Notes: a model not told the origin generated them from the sequence alone. 41,600 nt of DNA from an uncultured Bacteroidales bacterium (GCA_900316305.1 ONCM01000023.1:1-41600), one strand, 5' to 3'. Counted from the stretch's first letter, positions 24,738-35,237 are shown. Numbers and translations: made by a program.

Positions 24738-25976
24738 ATGAAGAAATTAATCGCTTTGATGGTCCTCGCGACCATGGTCCTTACTGGGTGTAACAAGGAC
24801 AAAATCACGAACCTCGATGAGAAAATCATCGGCAAATGGGTGGTAGCCGACAAAGACGGCAAATCCGCTCCGACTAACGAGAAGATGGTAATCAGCTTTC
24901 TCTCTCCCTCCAAAGCAATGGTGAGCGCATCGCTCAATGCGCATCATCCGGAAGCGAGTGTTTGGCTTGACCGGCAGAATGCGGATGTGGTTGTCAAAGG
25001 CGACAAGGTGACGCTCACCTTCCATGCCGACGATCATTCGACCTCGGTGCACGAGCTTACCGTCACCCAGATCAACGACCATGAGTTTATCGCCAATCAG
25101 AAGGTGACTGTGACCGTTGACGGCAAAACGGTGATTTCCGAGACAGGCACCTTCCGCTTCGTCAAGGTCAATGCCGACTATCGCCAGGACATTCTCGGTC
25201 TTTGGGAGGGTCGTATGACCAGCGAAGAGTCGGAGTATGGTGACAACGATATCCACCGTTGGGAGTTTCTGGCCGACGGTACCCACCGCTACTATCACAA
25301 AGTGGGTAACACTTGGGTACCCAGCGACGATGAGTACGCGGAATATTTCGTGGATGGAAACATGCTCTTCACCCTCTGGAAGAACAACGGCAACGGTGCA
25401 GAGGAACGTCGTGAAAACTGGGAGATTTCCTCTGTAGAGAACGGTGTGATGAACTGGACCGCCTTGCGTAAGAAAGCTGACGGTACCGTGTACACCGCCA
25501 CCTTCAGTATGACGAAGGTCGAAGAACCTGTCGTTCCCGAAGGATACGTTGATCTGGGCTTGCCGAGCGGCACCTTGTGGAAAACCACCAACGAGACGAA
25601 TCCCAACGATCCGGAACATGATTTCTACACCTACGACGAGGCGGTGGCCGCCTTCGGCGACAATATGCCCACGAAACAGCAGCTGCAGGAGTTGATAGAG
25701 GAGTGCCAATGGACGTTGGATGATGCGCAAAATGTTGTCACCTTCACCGGTCCCAATGGCAACACCCTCGTGCTGCCCAGAAAGGGGAAACGTTCTACAA
25801 ATGGGGTTGTCTATTATGATGGTTCTGATGGCGAACCTGCCGGCGCCTCCTATTGGTCAAGGACGGCAATTGACGCGACATACGCTTGGCGGCTTGATTC
25901 AGGAGGTTTTGCTTCGGGCGTGTATATGTACGATGGAAAAAGAGGTGCTGGCGCCAGCATCCGCCTCGTCAAGTAA
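24738..25976 (+). CDS. lipoprotein with two lipocalin-like domains and a FISUMP-type C-terminus
   Basis: 412 residues. MKKLIALMVLATMVLTGC is a lipoprotein signal. Two related modules follow, starting LDEKIIGKWVVADKDG (about 26) and YRQDILGLWEGRMTSEE (about 147), each of the lipocalin-like kind (G-x-W start, beta strands). From EEPVVPEGYVDLGLPSGTLW (about 257) to the end is a FISUMP/DUF1566-type domain (LGLPSGTLWKTTN, MPTKQQLQELIEECQW, YWSRTAID). The protein is probably exposed at the surface. The gene has its own promoter and a strong terminator downstream. The function is unknown. Confidence 0.82.
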   Translation: MKKLIALMVLATMVLTGCNKDKITNLDEKIIGKWVVADKDGKSAPTNEKMVISFLSPSKAMVSASLNAHHPEASVWLDRQNADVVVKGDKVTLTFHADDHSTSVHELTVTQINDHEFIANQKVTVTVDGKTVISETGTFRFVKVNADYRQDILGLWEGRMTSEESEYGDNDIHRWEFLADGTHRYYHKVGNTWVPSDDEYAEYFVDGNMLFTLWKNNGNGAEERRENWEISSVENGVMNWTALRKKADGTVYTATFSMTKVEEPVVPEGYVDLGLPSGTLWKTTNETNPNDPEHDFYTYDEAVAAFGDNMPTKQQLQELIEECQWTLDDAQNVVTFTGPNGNTLVLPRKGKRSTNGVVYYDGSDGEPAGASYWSRTAIDATYAWRLDSGGFASGVYMYDGKRGAGASIRLVK

Positions 25977-26000
25977 TCAATCTCCGTCATCATTGAAATC

Positions 26001-26040
26001 AAAAAAGGATTGCCGTTGCGAATGGCAATCCTTTTTTTTT
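26001..26040. terminator. bidirectional rho-independent terminator
   Basis: Stem AAAAAAGGATTGCC with GGCAATCCTTTTTT, a nine-base loop and a run of nine T. It lies between the convergent lipoprotein and htpG genes and should serve both. Confidence 0.95.
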
Positions 26041-26066
26041 GCGTTTACAGCAGTTCGTATTTGTGT

Positions 26067-27977
26067 TTACAGCAATTCGTAACTTCGCTTCACGAACTCG
26101 CTCAGCTTCTCGCCGGTGAGGATGTTCTGCGAGAGCATCGCTAAGTCGATCATCTGCTGCACCAGTTGCGTGCGCTTGTCGTCGTCCTTTTCGTCGAGGA
26201 TGCGGGTGGCGAGCGGGTGGTTGCCGTTGATGACTAGGTTGTAGTGGTCGAAGCCGCCGTAGAAGCCCTGCTGGCCGGAGACCTTCTCCATGTCCTTGAA
26301 ACGGCGCATGAACTCATTTTGGGTGACCATCACGGGCAGGTCGGTCTCGCTCAGGGAATCGACCTCGGGGGTGAACAGCTGTGCATTGACTTGTTTCTCG
26401 AAGTACTCCTTCAGCTGTTTCTGCTGCTCTTCGGAGAGCTTGGAAACGGGCGCATTGTCCTCTTTCTCAATGAGTTTATCGACAACGTTGGCATCTACGC
26501 GGGTAAAACGCACCTTTTCGAGCTTCTGTTCCAGCATGTTGATGAAGTGGGCGTCGAGGAAACCGGTCATCAGCAGCACATCGTAGCCTTTCTCCTTCGC
26601 GCTGGCGATATAGACGTGCTGTTCGTCGGCGTTGGCAGCGTACAACATGACAATATTTCCGTTTTTGTCAGTTTGCAGCGCACTCACCATGTTGCGGTAC
26701 TCTTCAATCGTGAAGTATTTGCCTTCGGTGTTCTTCAGCAAGTAGAAGTCCTTGATTTTGTCGTAGAACTTCTCGTCGGTCAGCGAACCGTATTGCAGGA
26801 AGATGCTCAGGTCGTCCCATTTTTTCTCGAACTCCTCGCGGTTCTCCTTGAACATCTGTTCCAGCTTCTCGGCCACCTTCTTGCTGATGTAGGTGGAGAT
26901 TTTCTTGACGTTGTTGTCGCTTTGGAGGTAGGAGCGGGAGACGTTCAGCGGGATGTCGGGCGAGTCGATGACACCGTGCAGGAGGTTCATGAAGTCGGGC
27001 ACGATGCCTTCTAATTCGTCGGTGATAAACACTTGATTGCAATAGAGTTGCACGCGGTTCTTCTTGAGGTCGAGCTGGTTTTTGATTTTCGGGAAGTAGA
27101 GCACGCCGGTGAGGTTGAAGGGGTAGTCGACGTTCAGATGGATGTGGAACATCGGCTCCTCGAACGACATCGGGTAGAGCTGGTGGTAGAACTTGTTGTA
27201 GTCCTCGTCGGATAGGGTAGAGGGCTGTTTCTGCCAGATGGGGTCGGTGTCGTTGATAATGCGCGGCACTTGTACGGCTTCCTCTTTGGGCTCCTCTTTC
27301 TTATCGTCCTTGTTCTCAGCGTCTTCGGGTTTGGGCTCCGGTTTACGCCATTCGGTCTTCATACCGCAGCGGATCGGCACGGGCAGGAAACGGCAGTATT
27401 TGTTGAGCAGTTCCACCAGTTTGTCCTCGTTGACGAACTCCTGGAGGTCGTCATCCTCCACATGCAGGATGATTTCGGTGCCGCGGTCGGCCTTGTCGAT
27501 CTCTTCGAGGGTGAAGTCGGGCGAACCGTCGCAGCTCCACTTAACCGCTTGTGCGTCTTTCTGATACGATTTGGTGAGGATATCCACGCGGTTGGCAACC
27601 ATGAAGGAGGAGTAGAATCCGAGTCCGAAGTGGCCGATGATATTAGCGGCGTCGTTGCCCTTGTACTTGGCGAGGAAGTCCTCCGCACCGGAGAAGGCGA
27701 TCTGGTTGATGTAGCGATCGACCTCCTCGGCGGTCATGCCGATGCCACGGTCGATCACGTGGATGGTCTTGTCGTCCTTGTTGACTTTCACGTCAATGGT
27801 GAGGTCGCCCAGTTCGCAGTCGGCATTGCCCGTGCTGACGAGCGTCTTGAGCTTCTGCGTGGCATCCACCGCGTTGGAAATCAGTTCTCTAAGGAAAATC
27901 TCGTGATCGGAGTACAAAAACTTCTTGATCACGGGAAAGATATTCTCTGTTTGTACATTAATTTTACCTGTTTGCAT
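26067..27977 (-). CDS. htpG: molecular chaperone HtpG (Hsp90)
   Basis: A cytosolic ATP-dependent chaperone of 636 residues, within the bacterial range. The GHKL ATPase motifs are in order: FLRELISNAVDAT (ATP-binding Glu/Asn), IDRGIGMTAEEV, IGHFGLGFYSSFMVA and GTEIILHVED. The middle domain includes VLYFPKIKNQLDLKKNRVQLYCNQVFI (in part) and PLNVSRSYLQSD with the catalytic-loop Arg. An acidic linker rich in Glu, Lys and Pro lies near residue 215-240, a Bacteroidetes-like feature. The C-terminal dimerisation part is complete (HPLATRILDE). The promoter is not clear: only AATATTTG at 28027-28034 on the minus strand resembles a -7 box. Confidence 0.96.
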   Translation of the reverse strand: MQTGKINVQTENIFPVIKKFLYSDHEIFLRELISNAVDATQKLKTLVSTGNADCELGDLTIDVKVNKDDKTIHVIDRGIGMTAEEVDRYINQIAFSGAEDFLAKYKGNDAANIIGHFGLGFYSSFMVANRVDILTKSYQKDAQAVKWSCDGSPDFTLEEIDKADRGTEIILHVEDDDLQEFVNEDKLVELLNKYCRFLPVPIRCGMKTEWRKPEPKPEDAENKDDKKEEPKEEAVQVPRIINDTDPIWQKQPSTLSDEDYNKFYHQLYPMSFEEPMFHIHLNVDYPFNLTGVLYFPKIKNQLDLKKNRVQLYCNQVFITDELEGIVPDFMNLLHGVIDSPDIPLNVSRSYLQSDNNVKKISTYISKKVAEKLEQMFKENREEFEKKWDDLSIFLQYGSLTDEKFYDKIKDFYLLKNTEGKYFTIEEYRNMVSALQTDKNGNIVMLYAANADEQHVYIASAKEKGYDVLLMTGFLDAHFINMLEQKLEKVRFTRVDANVVDKLIEKEDNAPVSKLSEEQQKQLKEYFEKQVNAQLFTPEVDSLSETDLPVMVTQNEFMRRFKDMEKVSGQQGFYGGFDHYNLVINGNHPLATRILDEKDDDKRTQLVQQMIDLAMLSQNILTGEKLSEFVKRSYELL

Positions 27978-28076
27978 ATTCTTATAGATTTATTTTGACA
28001 ATATTTTTTGACAGGCGGGTATATTGCAAATATTGTGCCAAGTTTAGGGGCGGATACGCGGTTACAGGTATAATAG

Positions 28077-29174
28077 TTATTTCGACATCAGCTTTTTCAT
28101 TTCCTCCTCATCGGGAAGCAGTTCCATCAGTCTTTTCTGTCCGGCTTGGTATGTGGCGACACCCATCGGACGCTGGTAATCTTGCAGAACGTACTCGACA
28201 AAGGTTCTGTCGGCATCTTTGCAAAGGATAATGCCGACGGGTGGATTTTCTCCCTCAATTCTTTCATCATCGTCCAGAACGTGCAGATAATGGGATAGCT
28301 GTCCAAGATATGCTGGCTTGAATGTGCCTTTTTTCAACTCCACGACGACTAGTGAGCTCAGAATCCGATTGAAGAACAGCAGATCCACCCAGTGGTCGTG
28401 TCCTAGTTTGTCGTAATGGACTTGACAGCCGATGTACGCAAAGCCTTTGCCGAAGGTCATGATGAAATTTCGCATGTTATGGACAATATCGTTTTCAATC
28501 ACCCTCTCGTCAATATCTTCATCCCGTTGGCCGAGCTGCTCAGTGTTGATGAAATCCAGAAGGTAGGAGTCTTTGAACATCTGAATGGCACGGAAGGCCT
28601 GTTTATAGTCGGGAATGCTGCTGATAAAGTTGTTGGGCATTTTGCCTTGGTTATGGTAGGCATCTTCGGCGATTCTTTGTTCTAATGCTTCATGGCTCAA
28701 TTGTAAATCTGCGCAAAGTTGGATGTAGAATCTGCGTTCTTCAATGGTTTTCGTCTTTGATAAGATCATGACGTGATGTGAAAATCCAATGTTGAAAAAA
28801 GCATGGAGAGGGATTTCTGAAAAAACGGATGGTACTAGCATGCTTTCGACTTTTTCTATTTTGGCAGATGCGTCTGCCAAATTTGTGTCAAACATTTTCC
28901 ACTGTTCATAAAACATTCTCATATTCCGCAAGTTGCGAGGGGAGAAGCCGCGAAGTCCAGGCATTTCGGTAGACAATTGTCGGCTTATGGTTTCAATGGC
29001 ATCCTTGCCCCAGAAACCAGTGCGTGAATTTTGGGAAATGTATCGGCCTATACCATAATACAATGCCAACTGTTCTTGGTTTGCGCTGGCCAACGCTTTT
29101 GCTTGGCTCTGCAAAATGGCCGCCTTGATTTGTCTGACGGCATCGTTGTACTGAGGGCTGAGTTTTTCTTTCAT
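28077..29174 (-). CDS. DUF1016 (YhcG-type) PD-(D/E)XK nuclease-like protein
   Basis: 365 residues from MKEKLSPQYNDAV. The alternative ATG at 29201 would add nine residues. The N-terminal DUF1016 domain (about 8-150) contains ALYYGIGRYISQNSRTGFWG and LRGFSPRNLRNMRMFYEQW. The C-terminal nuclease fold contains YIGCQVHY, WVDLLFFNRILSSLVVVELK (the D and ExK catalytic residues) and GQLSHYLHVLDD. Family members are often found near restriction-modification or mobile genes, and some act in defence or DNA maintenance, but the function of this one is unproven. Its neighbours are htpG and a sigma factor, so no defence island is visible. A large inverted repeat sits immediately upstream. Confidence 0.88.
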   Translation of the reverse strand: MKEKLSPQYNDAVRQIKAAILQSQAKALASANQEQLALYYGIGRYISQNSRTGFWGKDAIETISRQLSTEMPGLRGFSPRNLRNMRMFYEQWKMFDTNLADASAKIEKVESMLVPSVFSEIPLHAFFNIGFSHHVMILSKTKTIEERRFYIQLCADLQLSHEALEQRIAEDAYHNQGKMPNNFISSIPDYKQAFRAIQMFKDSYLLDFINTEQLGQRDEDIDERVIENDIVHNMRNFIMTFGKGFAYIGCQVHYDKLGHDHWVDLLFFNRILSSLVVVELKKGTFKPAYLGQLSHYLHVLDDDERIEGENPPVGIILCKDADRTFVEYVLQDYQRPMGVATYQAGQKRLMELLPDEEEMKKLMSK

Positions 29175-29203
29175 TGTAGAATAATTTTTCGTTCTATCCA
29201 TAA

Positions 29204-29289
29204 GTATGGAAAAAACAGAAATGTTACATGCCAAAAGTTTTTTTCAAAAATAATATTTAGGGCATGTAACATTTTGCCTTTTTCCATAC
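29204..29289. repeat. 86-bp inverted repeat with 29-bp arms upstream of the DUF1016 gene
   Basis: Arms 29204-29232 and 29261-29289 are complementary except for four central positions. The inner 14 bp AAATGTTACATGCC / GGCATGTAACATTT and the outer GTATGGAAAAA / TTTTTCCATAC are perfect. The 28-bp AT-rich middle holds a minus-strand -7 box. Confidence 0.85.
29245..29252 (-). promoter_or_regulatory. -7 box at the centre of the inverted repeat
   Basis: Reads TATTTTTG on the minus strand, about 45 bp before the ATG at 29201 and 70 bp before 29174. Its position at the dyad suggests control by a dimeric factor or by DNA structure. Confidence 0.5.
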
Positions 29290-29334
29290 ATGTGAGAAAA
29301 AGGACAGACAAAAATGGAAACACTATGATGGATG

Positions 29335-30273
29335 TTACTCAGGATAAAGGAAACGCCCCACCAGATTCCATAGTGCCGCTTTGGATTGTAGAGTTTCGTA
29401 TGGGACGACGGACTCGTGCAGCAGTTGGCCGGAGGCGGCGAAGTGGGACTGCTGGAGCTGCTTTACGGCCTCGGAACAGCTCCGGTCAAGGGCGTCAATG
29501 GATTGCCTGTAATAGAATAGTAGGGTGGGATAGAGCTGGAGGAAGTCCTCGCGGATGCGCTGCGCCATGCGCCGGTGTGGGGCGTCAAGGGTGAGCGGCT
29601 CGCCTTGGAACAGGCGGGTGCGGTATCGGGAGAGACGGCTCTTGACGCGGTGGACAGTCACCCGGTAGGTGACATCCGTCATCCCGAGGGCTTCGGCCAC
29701 CTCTTCGTTGGGCAGCGACCGCCGCTTGTCCAACATCGTGAGCAGGGCACGGAAGAGGAGGAAGTTGTCGCGCGGGGGCAGCTCCTGATGGGCGAAGGCG
29801 ATCAGACGGGCGGCGAGGTAGAGCTTCTGCTCGTCTGTCAGGAGAGAGGACGAACCATTGGCAGCGACGTCTGTGTCGGTGACATTCTCGGCGTTGAGGC
29901 TGATGCAGACCGTCGCCTCTTCCTTGTCAGCACGTGCACTGAGGTAGTTGCGGAAGGTGTGGAGCAGCCAAGCAGGGAAGGCTTCGCGGTTTTTGATACG
30001 GTGGACCGAAGGGTAGGGGTGCGGAGAACCGTCGCGGAGATGGAAGAAAAAGTCGGCGAGAATGTCTTCGAAGTCGTCGGAAAGCTGCTGTTGGAAGACT
30101 TCGTAGCGCTTCTTTAACGGCAAGTAAAAGCGTTGATGCAGCAGGTGGTACATCGCCTCGTCCGCTTGCTCACCCCCGTCAAGGATGATGGTGACGAAAC
30201 CATCCATCGAAAGTTCTTTGAAATCGTTTGTTGTCGGCATATTGTTGCCTGTTGTTTGCATGATATTGTACAT
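29335..30273 (-). CDS. ECF-like sigma-70 family factor with long C-terminal extension
   Basis: About 312 residues if started at MYNIMQTTGNN; ATGs at 30261 and 30240 are equally possible. A region-2-like segment (VFQQQLSDDFEDILADFFFHLR, in part) is followed by the loop with INREAFPAWLLHTFRNYLSA-like sequence. The region-4 helix-turn-helix is LPNEEVAEALGMTDVTYRVT followed by VHRVKSRLSRYR. Beyond region 4 about 90 residues continue (GEPLTLDAPHRRMAQRIR to the end) without a recognised domain. No anti-sigma gene is adjacent, so control might use the extension, but that is a guess. Confidence 0.75.
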   Translation of the reverse strand: MYNIMQTTGNNMPTTNDFKELSMDGFVTIILDGGEQADEAMYHLLHQRFYLPLKKRYEVFQQQLSDDFEDILADFFFHLRDGSPHPYPSVHRIKNREAFPAWLLHTFRNYLSARADKEEATVCISLNAENVTDTDVAANGSSSLLTDEQKLYLAARLIAFAHQELPPRDNFLLFRALLTMLDKRRSLPNEEVAEALGMTDVTYRVTVHRVKSRLSRYRTRLFQGEPLTLDAPHRRMAQRIREDFLQLYPTLLFYYRQSIDALDRSCSEAVKQLQQSHFAASGQLLHESVVPYETLQSKAALWNLVGRFLYPE

Positions 30274-30320
30274 CTTTTTGTTTATATGATTTGGGGTGTA
30301 ACGTGGGAATAGTGAAAATA

Positions 30321-30378
30321 TTGTGACCATTGACTGTTGACCATTGACTCATTAACCGTGAACCATTAACCGTGTAAC
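30321..30378. repeat. TTGACCA/TTAACCG heptamer-like array
   Basis: Units TTGACCA, TTGACTG, TTGACTC, TTAACCG and TGAACCA at about 7-bp spacing in the divergent sigma/ligase region. The units carry TGA or TAA. Confidence 0.7.
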
Positions 30379-30389
30379 CAACTATTTTG

Positions 30390-30397
30390 TATTTTTG
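30390..30397 (+). promoter_or_regulatory. -7 box for the ligase gene
   Basis: Reads TATTTTTG followed by CGGCAG, 47 bp before the ATG at 30445. TTTTG at 30385-30389 is too close to act as a -33 element. Confidence 0.6.
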
Positions 30398-30444
30398 CGG
30401 CAGTTTTTTTTAAGATAGTTGATCTCTAACAACAAGATAATAAG

Positions 30445-31800
30445 ATGAATATCAATAAGAACGACATAGAATTTGCTTCGGCGGAGGAGATAAAATCCTT
30501 TCAGGAGGCGAAAATGCGCGATGCGCTGGCCTATCTGCAGCAGAACTCCCGCTACTACCAGCGCATGTTCGAACGCTACCGCATCAACGTGGAGAAGATT
30601 CGCACTATTGAGGATCTCGTGAACATCCCGTTCACCGAGAAAAAGGATCTGCAGCTCTTCAACGAGGACTTCCTCTGCGTGCCCAAAGAGAAGGTGATCG
30701 ATTACATCACCACCAGCGGAACGCTCAGCGACCCGGTGACCTTCTGTTGTACCGAAAAGGACCTGCAACGCTTGGCGTACAACGAGAAGAAAAGTTTTGA
30801 ATGTGCTGGCTTACAGCCGGGTAACATCCTTCAGCTGATGGTCACTCTCGACAAGCGGTTCATGGCGGGACTGGCCTATTTCCTCGGTTTGCGTGAGCTC
30901 GGCGCCTCTGTCATCCGCGTGGGCAATGGTATCCCCGAACTGCAGTGGGACACCATCCAGCGCATCCGTCCCGACAGCATCATGTGCGTGCCATCGTTTA
31001 TTCCACGACTGATCCAATATGCTGAGGATCATGGTATTGACTATCAGAATTCCAGTGTGCGGAAGATTATCGGAATTGGCGAAAGTCTGCGCAACCAGGA
31101 CTTCTCGCTCAACCTCTTGGGCGAGCAGATCAAGTCGAAGTGGGACGTGGAGCTGTATGCCACTTACTCCTCGACTGAGATGGGAGCGACGTTCAGTGAG
31201 TGCGAGTACGGCGTGGGCGGTCACGTGCATCCGGAACTCATCATCGTGGAAATTATCGGCGAGGACAACTTGCCGGTGGCCGACGGCGAGACTGGCGAGG
31301 TGGTGGTGACCACCCTCGGTGTGGAGGGTATGCCGCTGTTGCGCTTCCGCACGGGCGATATGTGCGCGAAAATTGCCGAACAATGTCCCTGTGGCAGAAA
31401 CAGTTATCGTCTTACCCCGTTGGTGGGCCGCAAGAACAACATGATCAAACTGAAGGGCACCACGCTCTATCCGCCGGCACTGATGGATGTGCTCAACAAC
31501 ACGCCCTTCGTGCAGAATTACGTCATTTACGTGCAGGATTCTCAGCAGGGCACCGACGAGGTGGTCGTGAAGGTGGGACTGAACGCAGAAGTTGTGGAGG
31601 AGAACGCTCGTTTCAAGGATCATCCTGAGGAGATCGTCAACGAGCTGAAGAATCGTTTCCGTGCCCACGTGCGGGTGGCCCCGGTGGTGCAGATTGCATC
31701 CGTGGAGGAGGTTCAGCGCGTCAATTTCCCGCCAAGCGCGAGGAAGCCGGTGAAGTTTGTGGACTTGAGAGGAATGAAGAATGAAGAATGTAGAATGTAG
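30445..31800 (+). CDS. phenylacetate-CoA ligase family AMP-forming enzyme
   Basis: 451 residues. Adenylate-forming motifs are YITTSGTLSDPVTF (ATP-binding P-loop), YSSTEMGATFSECE (A5), PLLRFRTGDM (A7) and VGRKNNMIKLKGTTLYPPAL (hinge). The CPCGR motif is typical of the PaaK group. The family activates aryl or fatty carboxylates as CoA thioesters. With an aromatic ammonia-lyase, a reductase and a ketosynthase downstream, the substrate may be a cinnamate- or coumarate-like acid, which is inference. The last nine residues (GMKNEECRM) are encoded by AGAATGA/AGAATGT heptamers, an extension produced by the array. Confidence 0.88.
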   Translation: MNINKNDIEFASAEEIKSFQEAKMRDALAYLQQNSRYYQRMFERYRINVEKIRTIEDLVNIPFTEKKDLQLFNEDFLCVPKEKVIDYITTSGTLSDPVTFCCTEKDLQRLAYNEKKSFECAGLQPGNILQLMVTLDKRFMAGLAYFLGLRELGASVIRVGNGIPELQWDTIQRIRPDSIMCVPSFIPRLIQYAEDHGIDYQNSSVRKIIGIGESLRNQDFSLNLLGEQIKSKWDVELYATYSSTEMGATFSECEYGVGGHVHPELIIVEIIGEDNLPVADGETGEVVVTTLGVEGMPLLRFRTGDMCAKIAEQCPCGRNSYRLTPLVGRKNNMIKLKGTTLYPPALMDVLNNTPFVQNYVIYVQDSQQGTDEVVVKVGLNAEVVEENARFKDHPEEIVNELKNRFRAHVRVAPVVQIASVEEVQRVNFPPSARKPVKFVDLRGMKNEECRM

Positions 31801-31825
31801 AATGAAGAATGAAGAATGTAGAATT
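31772..31825. repeat. AGAATGA/AGAATGT heptamer array overlapping the ligase C-terminus
   Basis: About seven 7-bp units (GAATGAA, GAATGTA). The first four are translated as the ligase C-terminal tail and the TAG stop comes from a GAATGTAG unit. Confidence 0.9.
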
Positions 31826-31895
31826 ATGAATTATGAATTATGAATTATGAATTATGAATTATGAATTATGAATTATGAATTATGAATTATGAATT
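31826..31895. repeat. ten perfect ATGAATT units ending at a start codon
   Basis: Ten exact ATGAATT copies at 31826, 31833 and so on to 31889, followed by ATGAATA at 31896, the start of the FISUMP gene. Each ATG opens a five-codon mini-ORF that stops at TGA overlapping the ATG two units on. Confidence 0.95.
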
Positions 31896-33641
<1,746 letters not shown>

Positions 33642-33650
33642 AAAAAATCG

Positions 33651-33658
33651 TATCTTCG
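33651..33658 (+). promoter_or_regulatory. variant -7 box for the ammonia-lyase gene
   Basis: Reads TATCTTCG with GAAAAAAATCG before and CAGCCG after, the same context as the boxes at 222 and 20429. It starts 9 bp after the stop of the FISUMP gene. Confidence 0.5.
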
Positions 33659-33674
33659 CAGCCGCAAATTTTGA

Positions 33675-35207
33675 ATGCTGATGAATACCATTTTTACCCT
33701 ATCTGACGTTGAGAAAATCGTTTACGGCGGCAAGAAGATAGCCCTCTCCGAGCTGCCGATGGACAAGGTGGCGGAGTGCTACGATTTTTTAGAGAAGTTT
33801 AGTGCGGACAAGATTATCTACGGCATCAACACCGGCTTCGGGCCGATGGCGCAGTGGCGCATCGATGATTCCGACCTTACCGCCTTGCAATACAATATCA
33901 TCCGCAGTCACGCCACGGGCGCGGGCGAACCGCTTCCCGACGAGTGCGTGAAAGCCGCTATGGTGGCCCGTCTTGGCACTTTCCTGCAGGCTCGCTCTGG
34001 CGTGCACCCTGACTTGGTGAAGCTCCTGGTGGAGATGATCAACCGCGATATCCTCCCGATGATCCCCCGACACGGTAGTGTGGGTGCCAGCGGTGACCTC
34101 GTGCAGTTGGCGCATCTCGCCTTAGCGATGATTGGCGAGGGGAGCGTCCACTACCACGGTGAATGGCGCCCGGCGGCGGAAGTGCTGCGCGAAAACGGCC
34201 TCGAACCGTTTCGGATCCACATTCGCGAGGGTTTATCCATCACCAACGGTACCGGCGTGATGACCGGCGTGGCGATGGTCAACCAGTTCCAGGCCGAGCA
34301 GCTTCTCGACTGGGCTACGCTCGCTGCCGTGATGATGAACGAGATTGCCGGCTCCTTCGACGACTTGATGGCGGAACCCCTCAATGCGGTGCGCCGTCAC
34401 GAGGGCCAGCAGGTGATCGCCGCCCGTATGCGTATGCTCGCCCGCGACAGCCAATGTCTACAACATCGTGAGCATCAGCTCTATAACGGCAACCATACGG
34501 AGGCTATTTTTGACCACAAGGTGCAGCCCTACTACTCGCTGCGCTGCGTGCCGCAGATACTCGGTCCGATTTACGAGACCCTGCTCAACTGCCGCCGCGT
34601 GCTCGAAGAGGAGGTCAACTCCGCCTGCGACAACCCGATTGTGGATCCCGAGACCCACAATGTCTATCATGGCGGCAATTTCCACGGCGACTATGTCTCG
34701 TTGGAGCAGGACAAGGTGAAGATTGCGATGGTGCGCCTGGTGATGACGGCCGAGCGGCAGCTTAACTACCTCTTCCACAATCGCATCAACGGCATCCTGC
34801 CGCCGTTCCTCAACCTCGGCAAGTTAGGACTCAACTACGGCATGCAAGCGTGCCAGTTCACCGCCACCTCCACCACCGCCGAGTGCCAGACTTTGGCCAT
34901 GCCCAACTATGTCCACAGTATTCCGAACAATAATGATAATCAGGATATTGTGAGCATGGGCACTAACACTGCGCTGCTCACTCGCACGGTCATCGACAAC
35001 ACTTGGCAGGTGCTTTCCATCCAGTTCATCGCCCTCGCGCAAGCCGTCGATTGTCTGGGCATCGCCGACAAACTCGCCCCCATCTCCCGCCAGATATACA
35101 AGCAAGTTCGCGAAATCTGTCCCGTGTTCGTGGAGGACACGCCTTTCTACGAGGATTTACGGAATGTGGAGGCGTTCCTGCGTGGACAACAACTGAAACT
35201 AGTGTAG
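33675..35207 (+). CDS. aromatic amino acid ammonia-lyase (HAL/TAL family)
   Basis: Removes ammonia from histidine, tyrosine or phenylalanine through a self-made MIO cofactor. 510 residues (ATG at 33675, or 33681). YGINTGFG (49-56, catalytic Tyr), SVGASGDLVQLAHLAL with the cofactor triad Ala138-Ser139-Gly140, and HSIPNNNDNQDIVSMGTNTA are conserved. The selectivity pair is Ser78-His79 in IIRSHATG, as in histidine-type and flexirubin-type lyases and unlike the Phe-Leu of plant PAL. No hut gene is near. FabG and a ketosynthase follow, favouring tyrosine (product p-coumarate) in a pigment-like pathway. The stop TAG is the first triplet of a TAGTTAG array. Confidence 0.9.
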   Translation: MLMNTIFTLSDVEKIVYGGKKIALSELPMDKVAECYDFLEKFSADKIIYGINTGFGPMAQWRIDDSDLTALQYNIIRSHATGAGEPLPDECVKAAMVARLGTFLQARSGVHPDLVKLLVEMINRDILPMIPRHGSVGASGDLVQLAHLALAMIGEGSVHYHGEWRPAAEVLRENGLEPFRIHIREGLSITNGTGVMTGVAMVNQFQAEQLLDWATLAAVMMNEIAGSFDDLMAEPLNAVRRHEGQQVIAARMRMLARDSQCLQHREHQLYNGNHTEAIFDHKVQPYYSLRCVPQILGPIYETLLNCRRVLEEEVNSACDNPIVDPETHNVYHGGNFHGDYVSLEQDKVKIAMVRLVMTAERQLNYLFHNRINGILPPFLNLGKLGLNYGMQACQFTATSTTAECQTLAMPNYVHSIPNNNDNQDIVSMGTNTALLTRTVIDNTWQVLSIQFIALAQAVDCLGIADKLAPISRQIYKQVREICPVFVEDTPFYEDLRNVEAFLRGQQLKLV

Positions 35208-35237
35208 TTAGCAGTTAGTAGTTAGTAGTTAGCAGTT
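35204..35237. repeat. TAGTTAG/CAGTTAG heptamer array at the lyase stop
   Basis: 7-bp units TAGTTAG and CAGTTAG run from the TAG stop of the ammonia-lyase. A stop codon appears in all three frames within a few units. Confidence 0.88.

Noticed and set aside
28027-28034. htpG promoter AATATTTG on the minus strand
   Set aside because: The first base differs from TAnnTTTG and no -33 element stands at a sensible distance; too weak to list as a feature.
28077-29174. Defence island around the DUF1016 nuclease
   Set aside because: The neighbours are htpG and a sigma factor; no restriction, toxin-antitoxin or mobile gene is present.
31772-31895. CRISPR array
   Set aside because: Units of 7 bp repeat head to tail without spacers and no cas gene is present.
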